A model generated the notes under the pieces. It searched no databases and was not told the DNA's origin. It saw nothing but the letters and a program-made list of their open reading frames with translations. A program made the translations under genes and the position numbers. A stretch of 64,000 bases of DNA. It comes from Candidula unifasciata. Taxonomy: Eukaryota; Mollusca; Gastropoda; Stylommatophora; Geomitridae. Of this stretch, positions 13,101 through 25,094 are shown piece after piece. The stretch is taken from the NCBI GenBank assembly GCA_905116865.2, contig CAJHNH020000204.1, forward strand, positions 136,501-200,500, given 5' to 3'. The stretch's first letter is position 1. Every line of letters starts with the position of its first letter.

Positions 13101-16100
13101 GTGTCATGACTGTCTAATGTCAGTAAACTGTGATCGTGTCATGACTGTCTAATGTCAGTAAACTGTGATTGTGTCATGACTGTCTAATGTCAGTAAACTG
13201 TGATCGTGTCAGGACTGTCTAATGTCAGTAAACTGTGATAGTGTCATGACTGTCTAATGTCAGTAAACTGAACGTGTCATGACTGTCTAATGTCAGTAAA
13301 CTGTGAATGTGTCATGACTGTCTAATGTCAGTAAACTGTGAACGTTTCATGACTGTCTAATTTCAGTAAACTGAATGTGACATGACTGTCTAATGTCAGT
13401 AAACTGTGAATGTGTCATGACTGTTTAATGTCAGTAAACTGTGAATGTGTCATGACTGTCTAATGTCAGTAAACTGTGATAATGTCATGTCTGTCTAATG
13501 TCAGTAAACTGTGATAGTGTCATGACTGTTTAAAGTCAGTAAACTGTGAATGTGTCATGACTGTCTAATGTCAGTAAACTGTGAATGTGTCATGACTGTT
13601 TAATGTCAGTAAACTGTGAATGTGTCATGACTGTTTAATGTCAGTAAACTGTCAACGTGTCATGACTGTCTAATGTCAGTAAACTGTGAACGTGTCATGA
13701 CTGTTAAATGTATGTAAACTGATAGTGTCATGACTGTCTAATGTATGTAAACTGATAGTGTCATGACTGTCTAATGTCAGTAAACTGATAGTGTCATGAC
13801 TGTCTAATGTCAGTAAACTGTGATAATGTCATGTCTGTCTAATGTCAGTAAACTGTGATAGTGTCATGACTGTTTAATGTCAGTAAACTGTGAACGTGTC
13901 ATGACTGTCTAATGTCAGTAAACTGTGATAGTGTCATGTCTGTCTAATGTCAGTAAACTGTGATCGTGTCATGACTGTCTAATGCCAGTAAACTGTGATA
14001 GTGTCATGACTGTCAAATGTCAGTAAACTGTGATCGTGTCATGACTGTCTAATGCCAGTAAACTGTGATAGTGTCATGACTGTCAAATGTCAGTAAACTG
14101 TGATCGTGTCCTGACTCTAATGTCAGTAAACTAATTCTTGTGACAGCTAAGTCACCGGTAGCATCAATCAGCCGGATAAATCTTCTTTGGTTGCTGTCTG
14201 AGACAGAGCAATTAATGTTTCAAGTGCATTAGTGTCATTTCTGGACTAATTTTTTTCTTCTTTCCATATGTTTTATATCCTTAGGCCTCATCAAAAATAA
14301 TACTGTCGATTCATCTTCATTCCTGTATTTTTTTCATGTCAGTCTCACATCACTAGACCTCTAATTATCATAAAAATCAACACTGTCGATCCATTGTCAT
14401 CTTCCTTTTGTGCTGTTTATTTTTCATGTAGGACTTCACAGTTTATTCTTGCATTTTATGCTATTCTGTGCAATCTTTTTGTATCTTGAATGGAATCTGA
14501 TTTGACACCTGTGATCTCTGTCATCATTTTTCTTGCAGTATGTCTTTGGACATACTCACTTTTTCAATCAAATATTTCTCCATTTATTGCCTGTTTTATG
14601 ATCCTTTGTTTCATTTGTGATAAAGGTGTACCACCTTCTTTCTGTTATCAGTGGTTATCGAAAGATTTCTCTGATTTCTTCTCCTTACTTGAGTCCTATG
14701 GTAGCATGCACATTTTCTCTTCACTGCTGCTTCTGATGTATCGGAATCTCAATGAAGTAAGACGTGAAAAGTAAGTAAAAAAAAAGTAAAGATCCCTTTT
14801 CACGCCTTTAGGCGCATCAGGCATATGGGAAGAGCACCCATATTTTTACAGACCATTTGGCACTAGGTGGGTAATGTGGTCAGCATTATGCCGACCGTCT
14901 TTACTTACCCAAGACACACATCCTGGTACCAATTTTAGACTGGGGCGACGCCCTGTACTGCGATAAAAATTCACACATCCAGCAGTGGATTTTGATCGCG
15001 GTATGTTGGAATTACGAGTCATACTCGCAACGCCTAAGCCACGGACACTGCCAAGACGTAAAACCACAATCCATTCACTGTTTCAGAGCTCGGTTGTTTC
15101 TCATCTCAACCCGTGCTGGAGGCCTGGGTATCAACCTGGTGGCAGCTAACCGTGTGATTATCTTTGATGCCTCCTGGAATCCTTCCCACGATGTCCAGTC
15201 AATCTTTAGAGTCTACCGGTTTGGCCAGACAAAGCCTTGTTATATTTACAGATTTTTGGCCCAGGTAACGCTTTATTGATATATGTTCCTGGCCTAAAGG
15301 TCAGTGAATATGTTTCATGATCCTCAGCTCACCAGTGCTCGATAGTTTGAAAATGAAACTATTCTTGTAGCTTTCAGGCAATGTTGCAAGAGTGGAACCT
15401 TGGAAGATGTTCAGGCCTCGATACATAATATTCTCATGGTGGTAATGGATGCACTGCAGCTAAACCCCATTGTCCATATGAAAGATGTTTGCCTGTTGGA
15501 ATATGTGTGTATGCTTTAGTGTATCCTGTGTCCGTATTTAACCACTAAAGACATGGAGGTGGATAGTTCTGGTTGTTCGTCCACTTCTGCACTTTAGTCT
15601 TGTTCCAGAGCTTGAGTTTTGCCTGCACATCTGTTCTTCAGATCTTGCTCTTTTGTATTCAAACTGGCCGTTGATTCCTCTCCTCTAATTAGTCACTTTT
15701 TAAGGCGTGCCTGTTTGGGAAAGGGGGGGGGGGTAATTTGTTCCTCTTCACCCTCACCCCTTCCCCATATTAATTTAAAAGGGGTGATTTAAAAAAAGGT
15801 GCGAAAAGAAGGAAAAAAAGAGAAATGTGGACAACCACATGTATCAACAGTTATATGACTGTAAAGATGGCACTATATTGGACACATCCTGAAAAGAAGC
15901 AGACAAAATCATCAATACCTTCAAAATGGATTGAGGAAACAAAAACATCCACAAGAAACCCTGAGATAGAAGCTATGAGACAGGCTAGAGCTCCTGGGCT
16001 GGATTCCATTCATGTTTTGTTGCATAGCATAAACACAATAGAGGATTAGACTAGACTGCTCTGTAATGTATAACAGGATGAGGATGATGATACTGTTCCC

Positions 16101-16406
16101 AATCTTCCTTGGGCTGTGTATCCCTCTCCTATTTTTCGTATGCCTTGTATGGTATCGCATTGCAAAGCATCCTCTCTAAGTGGGCAGACCATTTGATTTG
16201 CTCTTTTTGAATGCAATTCATTATTGATTCTGTATCAGCTCTTTTCTAATGACTTTATTCTTGATTTAATTTCTTTGTGTCGCTCTGCAGCCTTTCTCAG
16301 ACATCTGATTTCAATGGTTATTAATTAATTTGTGTTTCTGATTTGTTGTGAGTCTCTGTGTCTGGCACTGATAGCATGGGGTGGGGATGAATATGCTTTT
16401 TATGGT

Positions 16407-16440
<34 letters not shown>

Positions 16441-16782
16441 CTACTCTTGCTTTGCATTATTGAATTGGCACTGTTTTTTTTTATGTTCATGATTTACTGT
16501 AGGGTATAACAGAAGAGGACCTAGAAATGAATGTGTGTACAGTATTTATATAATGTTTATGTGCTGCTTTCCCTGTAGGGAACAATGGAGGAAAAGATCT
16601 ATGAACGACAGGTGACCAAGCTATCACTGTCTCAGCGTGTCGTTGACGAACATCAAATCGAGAGACACTTTTCAGCCAATGACCTCAAGGAACTCTACAA
16701 CTTCCGACCAGACAGATGGGATGATGGCACTGAGAAACCGACATTGGCTCTGCCTAAGGTAGAAATTTTTTTGTTTTAGTTC

Positions 16783-16830
<48 letters not shown>

Positions 16831-19800
16831 GATTGAAGTCTGTAGGATGAACATTTCAAAGATGAGAGTCAAACAGATACATATACTAGAAACCCCGTGT
16901 GCCATACAGCACAGTTGTACTGGGGTACTGCAAAACCATTATAAAATAACCTGTACTCCAGTGTGAGTGGGTGTGTTATGTGTAAAGATTCTTCGGGTGG
17001 GGGTGAGGAGGGGGGGGGGGGCTGGCTCTGTGGTTGGGGAAATAGTTTCATAACCCAATTACCAGGGTTCAGTTCTCAATGGGAAGTTTAGAAAAATACA
17101 ATTCTTTTGCCTCTCATTCAGTGATATGAGAGTTGCACCATGGAAGTTATTGGGACCTCAGCCAGTAAAATTGTCACAGTTGAAAGTATATACTTTGCAG
17201 CCAACCTCTATTCTGGAGAAGGAACAATTTGTAAATTATGGAGGGTGAGGGTGGAACGTATCATAAATATAAATCATCCTTGGGCAGAATTTTGACGGAT
17301 ACATATCCTCCTTGGACAGATTCGGGGTGGAACAGATGATGGATACAAATCATCCTCGGACAAATTCTGGGTGCAACAGATGATGGATGCAGATCATCCT
17401 TGGACAGATTCTGGATGAAACAGATGATGGATACAAATCATCCTTGGACAGATTCTGGGTGGAACAGATGACAGATACAAATCATCCTTGGACAGATTCT
17501 GGATGAAACAGATGATGGATACAAATCATCCTTGGACAGATTCTGGGTGGAACAGATGACAGATACAAATCATCCTTAGAAAGATTCTGGGTGAAACAGA
17601 TGATGGATACAAATCATCCTTGGAAAGATTCTGGGTGGAACAGATGGCGGATACAAATCATCCGTAGATAGATTCTGGGTGCAGTGGATGACAGATACAA
17701 ATCATTCTTGGACAGATTCTGGAAGCAACAGATGACGGACACAAATCATCCTTAGACTGATTCTGGGTGCAGTGGATGACAGATACAAATCATCCTTCGA
17801 CAGATTCTGGAAGCATCAGATGACGGACACAAATCATCCTTAGACTGATTCTGGGTGCAGTGGATGACAGATACAAATCATCCTTCGACAGATTCTGGAA
17901 GCAACAGATGATGGACACAAATTATCCTTGGACAGATTCTGGGTGCAGTGGATAACCGATACAAATTATCCTTGGACAGATTTTGGAAGCAACAGATGAC
18001 GGACACAAATCATCCTTGGACAGATTCTGGAAGCAACAGATGATGGATACAAATCATCCTTGGACAGATTCTGGAAGCAACAGATGACGGACACAAATTA
18101 TACTTTGACAGATTCTGGGTGCAGGGGATGACAGATACAAATCACCCTTTGGACAGAATCTTCTTTTTCTGTGTCATAAGCGATATAAACAGCCCCTTTT
18201 CACTCCAGTTGTGCATGGGGCAGATAAGGCCAGACTCATTTTTATACACAGTCAGTACTTGGTGGATGATGAGTCAACACCACACACCAGTTACTTTTAT
18301 TTCCCAGGTATTTCTTAGTAGCCTTTTAAGTAAGTTAGTTAGTTGACAGATTATCCTCATTGCATGTCGAACCACTCAGTCCATAAGTGCTCTGATCCCC
18401 TCCTTAGTAAATCCTGCAGCATGTAACGGCTGATGACACCAGTTCTGCGTTGGTTTATTCTTCTAGTGCCGTTTTAAGGCTGGTTTAACTTGGGATCCGA
18501 GGTTTTTTTTTTTAATGCTGCCCTGTGTGGATTCGGACCCAGGGCCTTCGGGTTGGCACGTGACCACTTCTTTCTTTGCCTCTTCTTCCTGTGTACCAAG
18601 CCCTATAATATCATTCTATAGAGCTCGTTAGATCTTATTACATGTTCATAACATTGTATTCTTCATCTTTTCCCTGTAAATTAAAATCACTGTAGTCATC
18701 AGCTTTGTACTGGAATCAATTTATGAGCATGTGTCAATGACTTTATTCAGTCGCTGACTTTGACTCTCCCACATGTAGACAAGGGTTGATGACTTTATTC
18801 AGCCGGTGACCTTGACTCTTCCAGGACCCATTGCTGGCTGAGATCTTGACAAACAACAAACAGTGTGTGGTCTCTTTCCATGAGCACGACTCCCTGCTGG
18901 AGAACCAGATAGAGCAGACTCTGACAGAAGAGGAGAAGAAAGCAGCCTGGGAGGAATATGAGAATGAGAAGAAAGGCATTATCGTCAGAGGTGGGTGGAA
19001 GTATTTCTTGATTTACAAGTTTCTGTATTTTTAAAAATCTTGCTTTGGAAACTGACATTTTTTGGTCACGGTGGTTTGGACAAAATGAAGGAGGGGCAGA
19101 GGCTGCCCAACACAAAGACGGGCGCAGGATATAAGTGAATATGAAAGGGCACAAGGTGGGAGAGACTGAGTTTCTGTTAGGCAGACTGTGACAAAAGCAG
19201 TGTCCTGCAAAGGACCTGCTAGGTGATGATGACGATGGCGATATAAATATTAACCCTCTTAATGAAACTAACCGGAAAGGCTAACCAGGTCAACAAATGC
19301 CAGCAGAAGTCGGATGCGTTGGCCTAAAGGCCCAGATATCGCAGCCATGCTGTAAATGGGCACAAATTGCAAACGCAGTTACATCTTCGGATGAACACAC
19401 AAGAAGACGAATCCCTAAATACAAATAGAGCAAAGAAAAGAAATGATTGTGTTCCTTCTCTTTGATCAAAAGTATCAGGGTTTTGTTGACACAGATAGCA
19501 ACAAGACATCATTAGTTTATTCTATTTCATTAGTTTGTATAGTAAACATAATCACGCCCACAAGTCTGCACACTACACAGTTGGCAACCAGCACTAAAAC
19601 TATTATACAGGCATATTGACCTCTCTGCTCAAAGACGTTATAACAAACCCCCAAAAGTCAGAAAACCGGCTGTCCCAGATACAACAGAGTTAAAGTAGCA
19701 TTCTTTAGTGAGAAGTATCATAAACAGATCAGGTTAGTATGTGCTGTAGTTTATTAATTGTTGCTTATTTTTCATTTTGTTCTGCTGTCTTGTGTAGGAC

Positions 19801-22800
19801 CAGGCATGGATGGCAAAACCTCCAGCTGGCCAATGATGGCAGCAGCACAGCTCTTGAGCAGGGAGCAGATCGCTGCCACAGTGCATGCTCTCCGAGAGCA
19901 GGTAAGAAACTACCTTGTTGTTTCTGTCAGGTGCTGATGATACTGATCATGTCCTTTGGTCTCAAAACTTTCATCAGTATCTGTAATATTTTATCATAAT
20001 ATTTGTTGCAAATATTAAAGGGTTGGAAATAGGAGTGATTACAGTTGAGTTGAAATCAAATCTATACACAAACTTTAATAAAAAGGGACAGAATTGAATT
20101 GATCGATACTTATAAAAAGAAGTAGAAAGATCAAAGGACGCACTAGGCAGCATGAAAATCTAAAGCTATAGTTACCATGCTTGGAATTGAGCCTATCACC
20201 TCAAAATGATGACAGGGTCTCGCTACAGAAACAGATGTGCAATGACGCAGGATAAATAGATGCCCCTGATAAAAGATGTCTTTACTGTCTCCATAAGTTA
20301 TGTCTTTTATACTGCTTCAACCCATAACCATGGAATACGGACACAATTCCTCTTAAACCATTAGCGCTAAAGGTTACAGAAATTCTTATTAACCAGACAT
20401 AGGTCGAATAACAAACAAAGCAATTATTAAACTATTGGACCTTAATGCTATGTTTAGTCTGGAAAGAAAAGAAGAAATTTGAAAGCTCAGTCTTTTGTGT
20501 TGCACACAGTGCACAGAAATAAAAAAACAGTACACAGAAGGAAAAAAAACAGTAGTACACAGAAATAAATGACAGTACACAGAAAAAAAAAAACAGTAGT
20601 ACACAGAAATAAACAATACACAGAAATAAACAACAGTACACAGAAATAAACAATACACAGAAATAAACAACAGTACACAGAAATAAGCAACAATACACAG
20701 AAATAAACAGTACACAGAAATAACATTACACAGAAATAAACAACAGTACACAGAAATAAACAACAGTACACAGAAACAAACAACTACACAGAAATAAACA
20801 GTACACAGAAATAAACAGTACACAGAAATAAACAGTACACAGAAAAAACAACAGTACACAGAAATAAACAGTATACAGAAATAAACAACAATACACAGAA
20901 ATAAACAGTACACAGAAATAAACAGTACACAGAAAAAACAATACAGAGAAATAAACAACAATACACAGAAATAAACAGTACACAGAAAAAACAATACACA
21001 GAAATAAACAATACACAGAAATAAACAGTACACAGAAAAAAACAATACAGAGAAATAAACAACAATACACAGAAATAAACAGTACACAGAAAAAACAATA
21101 CACAGAAATAAACAATACACAGAAATAAACAGTACACAGAAAAAACAATACACAGAAATAAACAACAATACACAGAAATAAACAACAATACACAGAAATA
21201 AACAAAACGGGGAAGCCTTGAGGTTGAGCTTCATAGTTATTGTTTGCGTTTAGTCAATCATTACCTGATGATAAGCACACACACAATATCTGACTTCAAG
21301 GTCACCCCAACATAATGGGTACCAGAAAATGGAAAGGAAATACAACCAACATGATTAATTTGATTGATTTGATTGAAGAACCGACATCACAGCACTTGGG
21401 GCATTCCCATAAGCGCTCTGTCCCCATCTTCAGCAGCCAGCGAAGAGTTCCGATACTAATGGTGCCAGTAGCCTTCTGATTAAACGTCCGTCTTGCCTTT
21501 TCTCTGAGCCTTAAGCATCTGCCAGAACCTCTCGTCACTCCCCACTGCATCAATCTCACCCAAAAGGAGCCATAACATGTTAGGGGCAGTGGAGGTCTAT
21601 TTCTCCACCCTTCCCCCCAACAGTGGGGCCCCAGAACTCACAAAGGTCATGTGAAGTGGTGTGTCTCCATATATAAACTTGGTTGGTAGCTTTCTGCCTT
21701 TCCATAATCTTACACTGGGCTATAGGGAGCCATGGGAGTCGCAGCTTATGGCGTTGGCGAGCAAGATTGGTCAGCGTTCAGAAAAGGCTTCCACGGGCGA
21801 TCAGATTCATTCCTCTCTGTATATTTGTTTCAGAAATCACTGTCACATTTGAATATAAATTTCCAAACCAGTTGTACGTAATTGACCAACGTGTATAATT
21901 GTATATTACAGCTGCCGGATGTCTCTGAGAACCTCTTCCAGCTACATCTTCAACAAGCCCTGCGCAGGCAGGTACAGATCAAGCAAGAGGAGTTGAAACG
22001 GGTGAGTTATTGATCTTTTCTGCTGCTTCTGTGCTCACCCTCAGAACTGTTGTTGGCAGGGTTTTAGTTGTGATTTACAGCTAGGTTGTGATATCTGCGA
22101 CTCTTGGCCACAACCCATCCAACTTCAGCTGACATGGTTTTTGTTGTGGTTTACAGCTAGGTTGTGATATCTGCACCTTTTGGCCCAAATACATCCAAGT
22201 TTAGTAAACTCTTAATTTAGCTACCTTTTACAACATGCTTGCGGTGGGGGGTGGGAGGATCTATTTTGTTTTCTTCCAGACTGTAGCCCTGGAACTTAGA
22301 TAGGGTTTTGTTTTTTTAAAGATGTGAACAAACGTTTGCTGTTTTTTAATTTAAAAATAATATATATTGTCTTTTAATATATATGTTTGTTGGGGTGGCT
22401 TCCTCTTTTTTTGGGGCCTCGTTTGTGCTTTTATTTTGTGTGCAATCGTGTTTCTAGGGCTACACTTCACTTTCATATGACATTATTTGCTAATTATTTT
22501 CTGTTTTCACAAAATGCAAATGCATTTTTTTCATGAAATTCTAATGAAAGTTTACATTTATAAAAAAAAAAGGGGGCGGGGGAACGGTGTCCAAGAAATT
22601 TGAGTAAATGTTTTTTTTTTTTTTTTTTTTAAATTGTTGATGTAAATGCTGACAAATGTCTGCATCTTCGACAGCTGGAACTGATGAGGCTGCAGGAGTT
22701 GAACTATTTAAACATGATGAAGCAGCAGAACCAGCTTGGTGGTATGTCCCATGCTCAGATGTTGCAGAACATGCCCTGGTTGCAGCAGATGAGAGCCATG

Positions 22801-24577
22801 CAACAGAATGCTATGGCTATGGTAAGGAATGGCAAGTGTAGGACTGCATATGATGAAAGCCTTGTTTCCAAGGGGGTATGGGGTGTAAGATTGTATGTGA
22901 CATGTTTCCAAGGGGGTATGGAGTGTGAGATTGTATGTGACATGTTTCCTAGTTGGTATGGAGTGTAAGATTGTATGTGACATGTTTACAAGGGGGTATG
23001 GAGTGTAAGATTGTATGTGACATGTTTCCAAGGGGGTGTGAAGTATAAGACTATATGTGTGAGCAGACATGTTTCCAAGGGGGTATGGAGTGTAAGGTGT
23101 ATGTGTGAACAGGACATGTTTCCAAGGCCGTGTGGAGTGTAAGATGTATGTGTGAACAGGACATGTTTCCAAGGGATATGAAGTGTAAGACATATATGTG
23201 AACAGGACATGTTTCCAAGGGGGTATGGAGTGTAAGATTGTACGTGACATGTTTCCAAGGGGGTATGGAGTGTAAGATTGTATGTGACATGTTTCCAAGG
23301 GGGTGTGAAGTATAAGACTATATGTGTGAGCAGGACATGTTTCCAAGGGAGTATGGAGTGTAAGACGTGTGTGTGAGCAGGACATGTTTCCAAGGGGGAA
23401 AGGAGTGTAAGATGTATGTGTGAACAAGACATGTTCCCAAGGCCGTGTGGAGTGTAAGACGTATGTGTGAGCAGGACATGTTTTCAAGGGGGTATGGATT
23501 GTAAGACATATGTGAACAGGACAAGTTTCCAAGGGGGTATGGATTGTAAGACATGTGTGAACAGGACAAGTTTCCAAGGGGGTATGGATTGTAAGACATA
23601 TGTGTGAACAGGACATGTTTCCAAGGGGGTATGAAGTGTAAGACATATGTGTGAACAGGACAAGTTTCCAAGGGGGTATGGATTGTAAGACGTATGTGTG
23701 AACAGGACAAGTTTCCAATGGGGTATGAATTGTAAGACGTATGTGTGAACAGGACATTTTTCCTAGGGGGTGTGGAGTTTAAGACGTGTGAACAGGACAA
23801 GTTTCCAAGGGGGTGCGGAGTGTAAGACGTGTGAACATAAAGTTTTTCCAACCGGGGTATAGAGTGTAAGACGTATGTGTGAACAGGACATTTTTCTATG
23901 CACCTTTTGGCCCCAACACAACACAACTCCAGCAAACTCTTAATTTAGCTACCTTTTAAAACATGCGGTGGGGGGGGGGGGGGGATTTGTATGACTGTGT
24001 GTGAATAGAACTTGTTTGGGGGGGGGGGGGTGGAGTGTAAGACTGAACAGGACCTGTTTCCAAGGGGATTTTGGAGTGTAAGACTGTGTGTGCAGGCTCC
24101 TGTTTTCAAGGGTGAATGAAGTGTAAGATTGTATGTGAACAGGCTCTTGTTTCCAACGGTGTACTGGACCCGACCCGATAGAGTGGTTGTCAAGTGTGGT
24201 TGACATGGCTCTGTGATCAGACCTGACCCCCAAACAGTGGTTTAAAAAAAAATGCTCTGGATCAAGAGGTGGGTGAAAGAAACTGAACAAACGAACAAAC
24301 TTTATTTTCAAAGGGTCACAAATTGGGCACGCAGGCCCGTCTTACATTCGGCCCTTCCAGTCAACCATCTTTCGCACAGCAGTTGTATTTTACTAATAAA
24401 GCATGTTATGATCATATGATGATATGCATATTATGAATATTATAAAAGTACACAAAAGCAAAAACCCGCGCGAGCATACACACACCCACACACATACACC
24501 CACATACACACGCTCACCCACTCACTCACACATACATACATGCATGCATACATTACATTACATACATACATACATAC

Positions 24578-24608
<31 letters not shown>

Positions 24609-25052
24609 CATACATACATACATACATACTGACATACATACATACATACATACATACATACATACATACATACATACATACATACTGACATACATACATA
24701 CATACATACTGACATACATACATACTGACATACATACTGACATACATACATGCATATATACACACATACATGCACACATACATGCATATATACACACATA
24801 CATACAGGCATACATAGTCATGCATGGAAACACACACATGGACACTCCCACAGACAAACACACAGACACATACACCCACACACACACTCACGTAGACAAA
24901 AATACAGACACACACACAGACACTTACATATAAGACACACAGAGAAACACACAGCAGACATATATACATTCGTGCTCACACACGGACACACACATACACA
25001 CGCAGACAAACATGCAGACACATAAATACAGCCACATAGACACACACACAGT

Positions 25053-25094
<42 letters not shown>

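Noticed and set aside
14490..14774. 94-codon hydrophobic frame in an ATRX intron
   Set aside because: No homology, no splice or promoter support, AT-rich surroundings.
20389..21234. 281-codon minus-strand frame rich in Val, Tyr, Cys
   Set aside because: Translation of the ACACAGAAATAAACA array, in several overlapping frames; no gene signals.
22708..23757. 349-codon minus-strand frame
   Set aside because: Lies wholly in the ~47-bp minisatellite plus antisense of ATRX exon 15. The repetitive SCSHxxLTxHTPLET pattern is an artefact.
24424..24969. Long Thr/His/Tyr and Cys/Val/Tyr frames
   Set aside because: (CATA)n and (CA)n microsatellite translations.
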